Shown: in pieces, positions 35,721-44,742 of the stretch
How positions within the stretch are numbered: position 1 is the first letter of the stretch
Layout of the letters: each line of letters starts with the position of its first letter
Assembly: GCA_903959905.1 (NCBI GenBank)
Contig: CAJBYO010000055.1
Location: 1-46,898, forward strand
Length of the DNA: 46,898 nt
Reading direction: 5' to 3'
Source: an uncultured Bacteroidales bacterium
GTDB taxonomy: Bacteria; Bacteroidota; Bacteroidia; Bacteroidales; FEN-979
The notes under the pieces: generated by a model
Seen by the model: the letters and a program-made list of their open reading frames with translations, nothing else
The model's database searches: none
Told to the model about the DNA's origin: nothing
Made by a program: the position numbers and the translations under genes

Positions 35721-37439
35721 ATGAAATCTGCATTTTCTATGGCGGGAATCCTCGCCACTTGTATTCTGCCGGCTGTTCTTTTCATTTCTTCCGGGAGTGC
35801 CCAGGATTTTATTCAACTTGCGCCACTGCCTTCCGGGCCAGATCGCCTGGCCCCCGCCAGTTCAGCACAGCCGTTGCCTTTTGAAGAAGACTGGAGTACA
35901 GGTTCCTTTGCATTTAACCAGTGGGAATTTTCACCCGGCCAGGGCAACTGGCAGATCAGCATGGTTCAAAAGAGTGCAAGCCCGGCCGCTGATTTTGCCG
36001 GTAACCCCATGCTCACCAATTACAGCTTTTCACTTGTAAGCCGGCCGATTGATGCCACTTCCTGGAGTTGTGCCCATCTATGGCTTGACTTTGATCACAA
36101 ACTGGCCAATAACAATTCAACCGGCAATGAAAAGCTCTTTGTTGAACTGTTTGTCAACAATGCATGGGACACGGTTCTTATACTCTCCAACTCAGATGCG
36201 GCTGGCTGGACAAATCACCATCTTTTGATGAACAAAGCGCTGAATAAGGAATTCCGGGTCAGGTTCAGAGCCAGCGGGACAAATTCTGCAGACATTTTAC
36301 ACTGGTATGTTGATAATATCCGTATTTACGGTATATGCAAACCTCCGTCAAACCTTGAATGGTGGTCAAGCTCTTCTACCATTTCCCTCACCTGGTTGTC
36401 GCCCTGTATTCCAGCGACTCAACTGGTAAAACTGTTCCAGTGGGCAGGTACCCCGGATAATGCGTATTACCAAAACTATACCAAAGCATACGGCGTTGTT
36501 TACGACCTTTCGGCCTATCCGGAAGCGATGCTCAATAAAATTGATTTTCATCAGAGTTCATGGGGAACAAATGGAATCTGGCACTATAAAATCCATGTGG
36601 TCGACTGGACAACTTTCACAGAAATTGCCACACTGGGACCTAAATCCACAACAGGTGATGATAAATGGGAAAACAATGTGCCTCTCGGCGACATCCCCGG
36701 GGTCGGAGGCAAACTGATCGGGATTATGCTTGAACCGCTGAGTAATTCCCCGACCGATGCATACCCATGCTTTTCAGCCGACAATGTTGGCCCTGACGGT
36801 TTCTCCGTTACAGGGACCCTGCCGGATTACACCGCTTTCAGTAGCTCAACCATCGGCGATTTTTTACAGAACCTCTGGATCAAAATCCCCGCCGACGACA
36901 AAATGGAAATTCTGAAACCGCTGAAAGTGAAGGTGGGCAAGCAATCTTCTGCGCAAGACAGCAACATTGTAGTCGGGTACAATGTATACCGCACGGAAAA
37001 CTATATCAACCCTCCCTACATCCTGGTTACACCAACTCCACTGACAGTGACGTCCTTCTCTGAAACGATGCCCGCAACCTGGCTGGGTTGGTCAAGATAT
37101 TTTGTAAAGGCGGTCTTTCAGAACCTGGAAAATGAAACAACCCTGTGTGAATCAACTTCTGATACAATCCTGGCTTTCTATGTAGGGCAGGAGGAACTGA
37201 CGTCAGATATCATCCGGGTTTATCCCAACCCGGCATCCGGAATTGTTACAATTTCATCAGGTTCCATGCTCCGTGACATTGAAATAGTCTACATGTTTGG
37301 GGAAACCGTTCAGTCATGTAACAAGACAAATGACTCAGTAATCCGGGCAGATGTTTCAGCATTGGATCCTGGGGTCTATTTCATCCGCGTGGTTGGCCTT
37401 AACGCTACCCGAACTGTGAAGTTCATCGTCACTCGTTAA
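35721..37439 (+). CDS. Secreted T9SS cargo protein
   Basis: A 572-residue exported protein with a Sec signal peptide (cleavage about residue 27, after GSAQ), followed by a jelly-roll/choice-of-anchor-like region (FEEDWSTGSFAFNQWEFSPG to about residue 205, ILHWYVDNIRIYG), a middle beta-rich region, an FN3-like segment (NIVVGYNVYRTENY) and, in the last 75 residues, a T9SS type A sorting domain (VYPNPASGIVTISSG to ATRTVKFIVTR). It would be displayed on or released from the surface. No catalytic motif was recognised; binding or adhesion is possible. It stands alone between atpC and a structured repeat. Confidence 0.85.
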   Translation: MKSAFSMAGILATCILPAVLFISSGSAQDFIQLAPLPSGPDRLAPASSAQPLPFEEDWSTGSFAFNQWEFSPGQGNWQISMVQKSASPAADFAGNPMLTNYSFSLVSRPIDATSWSCAHLWLDFDHKLANNNSTGNEKLFVELFVNNAWDTVLILSNSDAAGWTNHHLLMNKALNKEFRVRFRASGTNSADILHWYVDNIRIYGICKPPSNLEWWSSSSTISLTWLSPCIPATQLVKLFQWAGTPDNAYYQNYTKAYGVVYDLSAYPEAMLNKIDFHQSSWGTNGIWHYKIHVVDWTTFTEIATLGPKSTTGDDKWENNVPLGDIPGVGGKLIGIMLEPLSNSPTDAYPCFSADNVGPDGFSVTGTLPDYTAFSSSTIGDFLQNLWIKIPADDKMEILKPLKVKVGKQSSAQDSNIVVGYNVYRTENYINPPYILVTPTPLTVTSFSETMPATWLGWSRYFVKAVFQNLENETTLCESTSDTILAFYVGQEELTSDIIRVYPNPASGIVTISSGSMLRDIEIVYMFGETVQSCNKTNDSVIRADVSALDPGVYFIRVVGLNATRTVKFIVTR

Positions 37440-37463
37440 CAAATAAGCTGACAAATACAAAAT

Positions 37464-37608
37464 AAGAGTCTGTTTAAAAATGGTTTAAAATCCCTTTAGG
37501 GATTTAATATGGGTAGAAAAACGTGCATAAATGCATTATTTCGTCCCGTACGGGACGAAATAAGTGTGTAAACATTTGACTGCTACCCATATCTTGTGCC
37601 TACGGCAC
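37464..37608. repeat. MITE-like structured repeat, copy B
   Basis: Same core as the copy at 26745-26947: the left end AGAGTCTGTTTAAA, the AAATCCCT/AGGGATTT hairpin, ATATGGGTAG (37507-37516) paired with CTACCCATAT (37583-37592), a 28-base perfect palindrome (37536-37563) with core CGTCCCGTACGGGACG, and a GTGCC/GGCAC hairpin (37596-37608). The right terminal inverted end of copy A is not preserved; 37609-37660 is AT-rich without recognisable features. Confidence 0.85.
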
Positions 37609-37660
37609 AGGTTTAAAATTAGAAATTCAACCAATTGAGAAATTAAAATAGACAGAACAT

Positions 37661-37688
37661 AAAAAAGGGGCAACCGCATGGCTGCCCC
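37661..37688 (-). terminator. Intrinsic terminator of the ppiD/surA-like gene
   Basis: On the minus strand the stem GGGGCAGCC pairs with GGTTGCCCC (one G-U) across a 4-base loop (37676-37679), followed by a run of six T. It lies 24 bases after the gene's stop. Confidence 0.85.
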
Positions 37689-37711
37689 TGATCTTATCCA
37701 ACAGGAAAATC

Positions 37712-39829
37712 CTAATAGAATTTCAACCTGTTATCGGTAATTTTTGCTGTTTTTTCAAGGGCAGTATACATATTACCTGATACACGCTGGCTGAAACCCT
37801 GTGCTGCCTGCATCTTTTCATACATAAAGTCTTCTTTTGCCGGAGCTTCAATCACCTCCGAGATGAAGGCAAAATATGCGCCATAATTTCCTGTCAGCGG
37901 GCCAAGTACTTCACCTTTTTTGGAGGTGAACAGTTTGCCTACGATTTCTGATTCACGTCCGAGGTTGGTCCTGCCAAATCCTGAGAAGGTAATCATGGTC
38001 GTGTCAAGTTTGGTAGCCAGTTTCTGTGCCAGGGCGGTGATATCTTTCGTGGTAGCCAGATCTTTCTGCATCTTTTCTGCTAGCATGTCAACTTTCTTCA
38101 TGTTCCTGACAGATGGTTCAATCCGTGCTTTAATGTCTTTCAACTCCTGCTGTCCCTTTGGCTGGATAGCCTTCAGCACGGCAACGCCATATTTCCCCTG
38201 GAGGTCAAATACCGGGCTTACTTCACCAACTTTGGTGTTTTCAGCAAATGCCCAGCGAACCATTTCACGTGCAGATGGAAGACCCATCACGTAATTGTCC
38301 ATTTCCTTGATGTTCGGGGCAGAGCGTTTCTGGAGCCCTTTTGAGGTGGCTGCTTTTTCAAAGGTTTCAGGTGTTTTATTCTGACCGGCGAAAGCACTTG
38401 CCTTCATGTAGGTATCCTGGAATGTCTGGTTGCTTGGCACGATGTTGCGGGTAAGAACAGCCGCTTTCACTTTATTTACAGGTGCCGATTTTTCGGTGAG
38501 CAGGAAGAGTGAATAACCGATCCGGGTTTCAACAACTTTCATTTCATTCACCTTCAGCGCCATACCAGCCTGGAAGAACGGGTCAAAATTGGGGTTGCCG
38601 TCTTTAAACCATTTCAGGTCGCCGCCATCTTCTTTAACTGACGGATAATCGGAATATTTCCTGGCAGCTTCAGCAAAGGCCTGTGGAGTCTTTTTCAGCA
38701 CATTCATGAGGCTGTCAATTTTTGCCTTGGCCTGCTCTTTTGTACGTTTGATATTTTCGTTTCCGGTTCCGGCAAAAGCCAGCAGGATCTGCGATCCGCG
38801 CATTGAATCCGGACGTGCCTGTACTTCCAGCAATTTTGCCATGTACCATGCATTGTTAAATTCAAACGGAGGAAATACATCACCCGGTTTGCCGGAGAAA
38901 AGCAGGGTATCAACCTGTGCAGGGAAAGTTCCTTTTTTTACAAAAGAGGTGTCGGTTTTCACATCGGAATTGGCGCTGGTGAAAGTAAGTGCATCCGGTG
39001 TAGTCTGAAAATCCTTAAAAAGAATGGCCACATCCTCGGCTGTTTTCTTCCTGTCAATATCTGATGCTTTTACTTCAAAAAGAACATAGTCAAGATCACG
39101 GGCAGCATCTTCCATGAAGAAATAGATCTTGTTCTTATCATAAAACTTCTGGTAATCGGCATCGGTTAGTTTCACGGCGCTGTCGGAAATTGCAGTAGCT
39201 GCAGGGGCAACGGAGAAAACTTTCAGTGCTTTTGACTGGTTAATAAAATCCTTCCTGAGGAAAGCACTGGGAACATAATATGCCTTGGTGAGAAGATTGT
39301 TGAATTTGGTTTCCTGGCGGTCATCCTTAATGGCCTTTTCAAACTGAAGCCACTGGTTCCTGGCTTTGGGCTCCATTTTTTCAAGGTTTTTCAGGTAATT
39401 GAGAACCACGGCAGAATTATACTGGCCGGTTGCCGGGTCTTTGAAATACTGGAGGATCAGCCGGTGCGGGTTCTTTCCCTGTACCTGGTCAAAAAGTTCT
39501 TCTGGAGAAACTGTCAGGCCCAGTTCTTCGTATTCTTCTCCCATGAGGAGTTCCTTCACCGTTTGTGACCAGGTACTCTGGCGCAGCTGGTAGGTTTCCT
39601 GGTCGGTAATTTTATCGTTTCCTGAGTTCTCCTTCTGGATCTCAAGGTTCTTTTCTACTTTCGTATTGAACTCAGCATAAGGAATACTCTCCCCGTTTAC
39701 AGTACCGATATCGTTGGAGTTGCTGTTCGTCTTTTTGCTGAAATCACCGATCACAAAGGCAGCAATTGCTACACCCACAATGACGACAACAAGACCTGAG
39801 TGTTTTCTGATTTTTCCAATAATGGCCAT
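37712..39829 (-). CDS. Membrane-anchored peptidylprolyl isomerase (PpiD/SurA-like)
   Basis: The 705-residue protein has an uncleaved N-terminal transmembrane helix (about residues 13-31, LVVVIVGVAIAAFVIGDFS) that anchors it in the inner membrane, a SurA_N-like chaperone region to about 200, a parvulin-type rotamase domain around 345-450 (SQILLAFAGTGNENIKRTKEQAKAKIDSL is the region leading into it) and a second partial repeat toward the end. It should help outer-membrane and periplasmic proteins fold after translocation. Length and layout match Bacteroidota PpiD-like proteins. It has its own promoter and terminator, and sits next to an lptC-like gene. Confidence 0.93.
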   Translation of the reverse strand: MAIIGKIRKHSGLVVVIVGVAIAAFVIGDFSKKTNSNSNDIGTVNGESIPYAEFNTKVEKNLEIQKENSGNDKITDQETYQLRQSTWSQTVKELLMGEEYEELGLTVSPEELFDQVQGKNPHRLILQYFKDPATGQYNSAVVLNYLKNLEKMEPKARNQWLQFEKAIKDDRQETKFNNLLTKAYYVPSAFLRKDFINQSKALKVFSVAPAATAISDSAVKLTDADYQKFYDKNKIYFFMEDAARDLDYVLFEVKASDIDRKKTAEDVAILFKDFQTTPDALTFTSANSDVKTDTSFVKKGTFPAQVDTLLFSGKPGDVFPPFEFNNAWYMAKLLEVQARPDSMRGSQILLAFAGTGNENIKRTKEQAKAKIDSLMNVLKKTPQAFAEAARKYSDYPSVKEDGGDLKWFKDGNPNFDPFFQAGMALKVNEMKVVETRIGYSLFLLTEKSAPVNKVKAAVLTRNIVPSNQTFQDTYMKASAFAGQNKTPETFEKAATSKGLQKRSAPNIKEMDNYVMGLPSAREMVRWAFAENTKVGEVSPVFDLQGKYGVAVLKAIQPKGQQELKDIKARIEPSVRNMKKVDMLAEKMQKDLATTKDITALAQKLATKLDTTMITFSGFGRTNLGRESEIVGKLFTSKKGEVLGPLTGNYGAYFAFISEVIEAPAKEDFMYEKMQAAQGFSQRVSGNMYTALEKTAKITDNRLKFY

Positions 39830-39860
39830 GCTACTATATAATTTAATTTAAAATAGGGTG

Positions 39861-39891
39861 CAAAAGTATAGATAATTCACGAAACAACAAA
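39861..39891 (-). promoter_or_regulatory. Promoter of the ppiD/surA-like gene
   Basis: On the minus strand TTTG (39888-39891), a 19-base spacer and TACTTTTG (39861-39868) match the full consensus. The start codon is 32 bases downstream of the -7 element. Confidence 0.75.
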
Positions 39892-39919
39892 GCATTGAGT
39901 CTATAAACGAAGATTTTCG

Positions 39920-40516
39920 TTAAATGGAGTCTCTTGTGACGGCCATTTCCCCGGTGGGATCCTGGATGGAATACCTGGTGAAGGCCTCATTTGACTCCAT
40001 TCTGCTGCCGTAAAGGACCTGGTCGGGCCGGGTAATTTTCACCTTTACATCTGTCCAGATTTTGCGGCTGCTTTCATCCCAGAGGAGGTGTTCCGTGTTC
40101 AACTGTTCATTTTTCTTTTCATTGCGAACCACCACGTTGCCCCAAGCCTCCATGAGGTGGGCCTTCTCCTTCCGGATGCCCCTGTTGCCGGTGATGGTGG
40201 ATGAAATCTGCTGAACAGAGTCGAAGATAAAGATTTTAAATCCCTTCGGAAATTCAAGGAACGGCGCTTCACCAAGGTACCTGTTCATCACGGGGCTGAC
40301 CAGCTTCGCCTGTATTTTTCCTGAGTCGCTGAAGAGCACTTCAATCTTCTGAGCCGACATCACGGGGTCGTTTTCCCTGATGATGATGTCAGTTGCAGGC
40401 AACGGTGCTTTGTTGCACGCAACAAATGACAAAAGCACGGGTAACAGGAGGCAATAAAAAAGGCGGAAGAGATAATTCAGGCTCAATGCTAGTAATACTT
40501 TCTTTTGACAAACCAT
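39920..40516 (-). CDS. lptC: LptC-like LPS export lipoprotein
   Basis: A 198-residue protein with an N-terminal hydrophobic segment ending in a lipobox (LLSFVAC) and a LptC-type beta-jellyroll (KIEVLFSDSGKIQAKLVSP, FLEFPKGFKIFIFDSVQQI, and the AWGNVVVRNEKKNEQLNTEHLLWDE block). LptC moves LPS from the LptB2FG transporter to LptA. The family start is uncertain: ATG 40516 overlaps the upstream barrel gene by 28 bases, while a TTG at 40486, just after that gene's TAG, gives a cleaner signal peptide (MSLNYLFRLFYCLLLPVLLSF). It is the last gene of the coaX group; the next gene, ppiD-like, has its own promoter. Confidence 0.85.
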   Translation of the reverse strand: MVCQKKVLLALSLNYLFRLFYCLLLPVLLSFVACNKAPLPATDIIIRENDPVMSAQKIEVLFSDSGKIQAKLVSPVMNRYLGEAPFLEFPKGFKIFIFDSVQQISSTITGNRGIRKEKAHLMEAWGNVVVRNEKKNEQLNTEHLLWDESSRKIWTDVKVKITRPDQVLYGSRMESNEAFTRYSIQDPTGEMAVTRDSI

Positions 40517-41775
40517 CTCTCATAGATGGTGAATCCGACAACAATCTTAAAATAACTTTCCTTGATCAGGTTGTTTGCAGTGGTTCCCCTGCTGCCATAC
40601 TGCCCGCCGATGTCAAGCATGGTTTTCATGCCGCGAAGCGGAAGCGACAGTCCGAAGGTTACTGCATATTCATTGAGATTCTGACCGCGCAGGTAGAGGT
40701 AGGTGCGGCCATAGGTGAATCCTAGCCTGTAGTGAATACGGGCCAGGTAGTTGTTGTAATTATCATTGTTTGGCACGATTTCCCCGCCAAAATTCACCTG
40801 CCAGCTGTTGACCAGCGAATCGCTCAGGTTGAATGCACGGAATTTCTCCCAGTTCTGCCATTTGTAATCTACTCCGATGATCCATTTATCCGGCCTGTCA
40901 AAGGAGATCCCGCCCCCGAGCATCATCGGGATGATGATCCTTCCCTTGTATCCGATGGCGGTTACCAGTGTGTCACGCGGTGAGGCCACACCCTGCGAAT
41001 TTATCAGGAAGGTGGATGCAAAAATGTCGGTTTTTGCCGACATGCTGAGGGTGGGAGAAAATACCGCTCCAACCGTCATGGACAGATCATCTTTTAATTT
41101 CGCCCTGTACTGTGCGCCAAAATTAAAATAGAGGTCATTCATGTTCACATGATACAACTCTTTGATATTAAGGGCATAAGCTGAATCGGGAAATGTCACT
41201 GCAGCCTCGCGGTCCATGCTGCCAAAAAGATAAGAGATATTTGCACCGATCGAGAAGCGGTTGAGGAACCTGACCGAATTGCCCCAGTATAACCTGCTGA
41301 TCCCGCCGGAACCGGAGTAAAGGCGCACCACGGTACCGGAATTCGGGTACTCTTCATAATTTGCCACGTTATAGCCTACATCGCTGAATGGCACCAGCCC
41401 GATACTCGTTTTCCACCATCTGTTCACCGGCATGCCGAAGAGAAGATATCCCAGGGATGCATAATTGCGGTTAACAGATTGATAATCTGACTTCAATGAA
41501 ACAAATTCACCGCTGAGCCCGCCCTGAAAAACAAATGACAGGGAGTCAAATGCGCTGTAGGATGCAGGATTGGTGTAGTTCACATGACGGGGGTTGTAAA
41601 GCCCGATGCCAAGCTGCCCCATGGAGAGGTTCCATGCATTGTTGTTATCAGACAAGTCGCCAACGCCGAAACGTGAATAGGGCGATACAATCCGGATCTG
41701 GGCAAACAAGGACAGATTTAAGAAGAAAAGGCAGAAGATGATCGGAAGTCGCAGTCTATTTGGAATTATTGACAT
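40489..41775 (-). CDS. Outer-membrane beta-barrel protein (OmpP1/FadL-like)
   Basis: A 428-residue exported protein with a signal peptide (IIFCLFFLNLSLFAQ) and many amphipathic strands, beginning PYSRFGVGDL and ending in an aromatic-rich strand. The N-terminal RFGVGDLSDN resembles Bacteroidota OmpP1/FadL-type proteins found beside coaX. A substrate such as lipids or hydrophobic compounds is only a guess. It overlaps coaX by 20 bases, and its stop is close to the lptC-like start, so the genes are probably one transcript. Confidence 0.8.
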   Translation of the reverse strand: MSIIPNRLRLPIIFCLFFLNLSLFAQIRIVSPYSRFGVGDLSDNNNAWNLSMGQLGIGLYNPRHVNYTNPASYSAFDSLSFVFQGGLSGEFVSLKSDYQSVNRNYASLGYLLFGMPVNRWWKTSIGLVPFSDVGYNVANYEEYPNSGTVVRLYSGSGGISRLYWGNSVRFLNRFSIGANISYLFGSMDREAAVTFPDSAYALNIKELYHVNMNDLYFNFGAQYRAKLKDDLSMTVGAVFSPTLSMSAKTDIFASTFLINSQGVASPRDTLVTAIGYKGRIIIPMMLGGGISFDRPDKWIIGVDYKWQNWEKFRAFNLSDSLVNSWQVNFGGEIVPNNDNYNNYLARIHYRLGFTYGRTYLYLRGQNLNEYAVTFGLSLPLRGMKTMLDIGGQYGSRGTTANNLIKESYFKIVVGFTIYERWFVKRKYY

Positions 41776-42490
41776 TAAACAAAAGAATTTGATGTAAACC
41801 GTGTATCACGATATTCGGGAGTGCAAAGATGCTAATTTTTAGCCGTTTGACCAAATAATTCAGATCTCCCCCGCTTATTATAACCACCACATTCGGATAT
41901 TTCACCCTGTAACTGTATGAAATACCCTCAATTTCAGCAACAACTCCATTGATCACCCCGGATAAAATGCTGGACCAGGTGTCGGAACCAATCAGTTCTG
42001 TCACCTCCTGGTATGATAATAACGGAAGCTTGTCGGTAAAAGTATGCAGTGCATTGAACCGCATCTGCATCCCGGGTGAAATGGAACCGCCGAGATATTC
42101 GCTGGCGGCATTTACAAAATCAAATGTCAGGGCTGTACCTGCACTGATCACCAGCACATCTTTTCCGGGGAATGCCGATGAGCCTGCCACTGCTGCTGCG
42201 AGGCGGTCTTTTCCCAGGGTTATTTTTGTACTGTACATGTTCTTCAGTGGCAAAGGGGTGCCGGCATCCAGGTTGATGAACTCAAAAGCCTGACTGAGAA
42301 ATTCTGTGATCTCCCCGTCATGATCAACTACCGACGAAAGGATACAGGAGGTAATGCCGGGGTGTTCATCAACAAACTTGCTGATGATCTGCAGGCTGAT
42401 AACAGGGTGGAACTCTGCCAGTTTTAATTCCCCGGCGTCAAACAGCGCCAGTTTTTTATGTGTGTTCCCGAAATCAAGTACCAGTTCCAT
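41756..42490 (-). CDS. coaX: Type III pantothenate kinase
   Basis: CoaX phosphorylates pantothenate, the first step of coenzyme A synthesis. The 244-residue protein has the N-terminal nucleotide-binding DFGNTHKKLALF motif (D6), the VISAGTALTFDFV block and GGSISPGMQMRFNAL. Type III enzymes need a monovalent cation and are not feedback-inhibited by CoA. It is translationally coupled to the barrel gene (20-base overlap) and follows the basic membrane protein gene by 23 bp. Confidence 0.95.
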   Translation of the reverse strand: MELVLDFGNTHKKLALFDAGELKLAEFHPVISLQIISKFVDEHPGITSCILSSVVDHDGEITEFLSQAFEFINLDAGTPLPLKNMYSTKITLGKDRLAAAVAGSSAFPGKDVLVISAGTALTFDFVNAASEYLGGSISPGMQMRFNALHTFTDKLPLLSYQEVTELIGSDTWSSILSGVINGVVAEIEGISYSYRVKYPNVVVIISGGDLNYLVKRLKISIFALPNIVIHGLHQILLFNVNNSK

Positions 42491-42513
42491 TGAAGTTTTG
42501 TTTCACTGTTATT

Positions 42514-43746
42514 TTATTGGGCCGGCTGGCTGATCGATATGCCAATTTTAAGTGCAATGATAATGGAAACAATGATGATGGCCGACCATGCCAGCCATCT
42601 CCAGTAGATCACCGGTTTCTTTTCCCGGCTGTCGAAATGGAGGCTTTCAAACCTCACAGCCCGCGAAGGAAGCGGAAGCAACAGGAAAAATATTGAAAAA
42701 TTGAGCAGGATGAGCGACGGGTCAAAAACCGGGATCTGAAGGATCATGGTCACCATGGTGCCGATGATAAAGGGAAAAATGGCCTGACTGATCGCAAACG
42801 GCATCCTGTTGGACGAAGTGAGATTGTTAAAGTACATCCTCCCGGAATAGAGGAACTGGGCGGAGAAGAAATACCCGATGATGACAAGCGAAAGGAATGC
42901 TGCAAAGGAAAACAGAAGGTCAAATGGATAGGCATTGAAGGCGTACCAGATCACATACCCGAAACGCCTGTGGAACAGGAAGGAATAGAGCATCCCGCTG
43001 AAGAAATAGCCTGTACTGTGGTATAAGGTCCACAGGAGGAACAGCTTGATTCTCCATGATAACCGCTTTTTCCGCTTTGGCTTTTCAACAGGCGGCGCGG
43101 TTTTGTTGAGCCGCTGTACCTGCAGTTCAAGTTCACCCCTTCGGTGAATCCGCTTACGTTTATAGCGCTGTTTTTTAGTGATATAACGCAATCCCTTCAC
43201 CCATCGCACCACATCCGACATCCTCATGTGCTTGACAAACGGGAGCGATGCAAGAATGGCCAATATGGCCGCAAAGATGGCGGGAATGGAGAAAACGGTG
43301 ATTACCATCTCATCGGTCCAGTTCCAGTAGCGGATGTGGAAATCAACAAAAGTATAGTTCAGTGTGGTGCTGATCCCGCAAAACCGGGCTGCCACCCCTG
43401 TTACCAGGTGAGTCAGGAAATGCACCAGGAAGAATGAAACAAGGAATAAAACCGTGGAATTTAAGGCAATTACCAGGTATCTGCGTGAAAAAACAACTGA
43501 GTATTTCTCCCGTTTAAGATTGTAAAAATACTTCAACCTGGCGGACAGCGGCGGTCCGTGCGACCTGGATGGCCGTTTGCGCCTGAGGCCAAACCCCTTC
43601 TCCTTTTGCTTTCTGTACCAATGCCGCAACCTGACGGGCCATGGCGGCCTTCGCCGCTTGCTGCCGGTACTCCGGTGTTCGTCCCTGATCCGGCGAAATT
43701 CCTGTTTCACCGCTCTTTTTACTCTTTTGAAAAAGGGAGGTTTCAT
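42514..43746 (-). CDS. Basic multi-pass membrane protein of unknown function
   Basis: This 410-residue protein is not recognised. Its first 80 residues are strongly basic and proline-rich (PFFKRVKRAVKQEFRRIRD), likely cytoplasmic and nucleic-acid- or lipid-facing. It then has about seven hydrophobic segments (about 90-115, 145-170, 230-250, 265-290, 305-330, 340-370 and 385-405) with a basic loop between the second and third (KKQRYKRKRIHRRGELE). It is first in the minus-strand group leading into coaX and the barrel protein. Only a -7 match without -33 box is seen upstream (43836-43843). No catalytic motif is visible. Its place suggests envelope biogenesis, by association only. Confidence 0.6.
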   Translation of the reverse strand: MKPPFFKRVKRAVKQEFRRIRDEHRSTGSKRRRPPWPVRLRHWYRKQKEKGFGLRRKRPSRSHGPPLSARLKYFYNLKREKYSVVFSRRYLVIALNSTVLFLVSFFLVHFLTHLVTGVAARFCGISTTLNYTFVDFHIRYWNWTDEMVITVFSIPAIFAAILAILASLPFVKHMRMSDVVRWVKGLRYITKKQRYKRKRIHRRGELELQVQRLNKTAPPVEKPKRKKRLSWRIKLFLLWTLYHSTGYFFSGMLYSFLFHRRFGYVIWYAFNAYPFDLLFSFAAFLSLVIIGYFFSAQFLYSGRMYFNNLTSSNRMPFAISQAIFPFIIGTMVTMILQIPVFDPSLILLNFSIFFLLLPLPSRAVRFESLHFDSREKKPVIYWRWLAWSAIIIVSIIIALKIGISISQPAQ

Positions 43747-43934
43747 AACAGTCGGACCGGATAAATCGGGTTAAACATCAAAAACAAATTGCTGCAAGGC
43801 ATGATATAAGTTAAGTTCCCGGGGGAAGAAGCCGACAAATATAAATAATCTTCGTCAAGGGGCGCTCTTTACATCGCGAATGGAGCAAAACGGTTCGCTC
43901 CGATAATGAAACAAAGGTGGTTTTTGATTAAAAA

Positions 43935-43964
43935 TTTGAAATTTTAAAAAATGTATTATCTTTG
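43935..43964 (+). promoter_or_regulatory. Promoter of the tRNA-Phe gene
   Basis: TTTG (43935-43938), an 18-base spacer and TATCTTTG (43957-43964) precede the tRNA by 17 bases. The rest of 43747-43934 shows no feature. Confidence 0.65.
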
Positions 43965-43981
43965 CACCCTCAATTGAGGAT

Positions 43982-44054
<73 letters not shown>

Positions 44055-44060
44055 CGGAAC

Positions 44061-44110
44061 AAAAGCACAAAAGCCTTGAACATCAACATGTTCAGGGCTT
44101 TTTGCTTTTA
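44061..44110 (+). terminator. Terminator downstream of tRNA-Phe
   Basis: A 10-bp stem (AGCCTTGAAC at 44072-44081, GTTCAGGGCT at 44090-44099, one wobble) is followed by a T-rich run. It is directly after the tRNA. Confidence 0.75.
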
Positions 44111-44132
44111 AAAAGTTGCAAAAAAGTTGCAG
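44111..44132. repeat. Two-copy 11-bp direct repeat
   Basis: AAAAAGTTGCA occurs twice in tandem (44111-44121 and 44122-44132). It is just past the tRNA terminator, where attachment-site core sequences would be expected if an element integrated here; a matching second site was not found in the window. Confidence 0.5.
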
Positions 44133-44264
44133 TGGTTCCTTAAAATGCACCTCATTTTGCTGGTTTGACATGGAGTTTGTTGACATATTTAACGGGGTGA
44201 ATATGAGTGCGATAAGACATTTTTTATTCATATTTATTTTCGCAAATTTAAGGTAAACCACAGG

Positions 44265-44309
44265 ATAAAAAAGGCCAGACCTCATGATATATTCATGAAA
44301 TCTGACCTT
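44265..44309 (-). terminator. Terminator of the excisionase-like fragment
   Basis: On the minus strand a 17-bp stem with three G-U pairs (44293-44309 and 44271-44287, loop 44288-44292) is followed by six T. It is 22 bases after the fragment's stop. Its intactness suggests the fragment was once a normal gene. Confidence 0.75.
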
Positions 44310-44330
44310 CTTCTTTCCGTCACTGCTCAC

Positions 44331-44471
44331 CTATTCAGTGTCACCTCTTCTTGTACCTATCTTTTCAAGGTCACTTCTCCAGATTCGTTTTTGTTTTCTC
44401 TTTCCAATCTCAAGACATGATAATTCTCCTGAGTTTATCATATCATAAAGAAAGGGCTTTGACCCATGGGG
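44331..44471 (-). pseudogene. C-terminal fragment of an excisionase-like HTH protein
   Basis: The minus-strand frame 44471-44331 (stop TAG at 44333-44331) encodes PHGSKPFLYDMINSGELSCL, then EIGKRKQKRIWRSDLEKIGT and a short tail. The LYxMIxSGEL, IGKxKxKRI and RSDLE patterns are those of HTH_17 excisionase/MerR-like DNA-binding proteins of mobile elements. The N-terminal part of the DNA-binding domain is missing; an in-frame stop at 44472-44474 closes the frame. It could begin at the internal ATG 44441 as a 36-residue peptide, but this would lack a functional domain. It is followed by an intact terminator. Confidence 0.6.
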
Positions 44472-44479
44472 CTATTCAA

Positions 44480-44737
44480 CTATGGGTTTCCTTTTCTTAT
44501 AGCTCTTGCTTTATGTGTAGTATTCCAGCCAGTTGTGTTTTTTGCAATTTTTTGTAGTTGTTTCTTAGCTTTTTTAGATACAGGGGTTTTAGCTCCTTTT
44601 TGAGGGATAGCACCCTGCAATTTAATATTATGATCTAATCTCGGAAAAAAGGAGTTATAATCATTCTCATAATCTGCTAAACTTACCCCCCAAGCGTCAA
44701 TGGCTCCATTTGCTCTAAAGTATATTCTTAACCCAGG
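44480..44737 (-). pseudogene. 5'-truncated unknown gene, AT-rich
   Basis: The minus-strand frame from about 44737 to the TAG at 44482-44480 encodes about 85 residues with coherent composition: LRIYFRANGAIDAWGVSLAD, then YENDYNSFFPRLDH, KLQGAIPQKGAKTPVSKKAK and a basic end (THKARAIRKGNP). It has no start codon before an in-frame stop at 44752-44750, and coding character stops near 44737. The protein is not recognised; the basic C-terminus and low GC would fit a horizontally acquired gene, perhaps from the same element as the excisionase fragment. Confidence 0.55.
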
Positions 44738-44742
44738 ATGTT

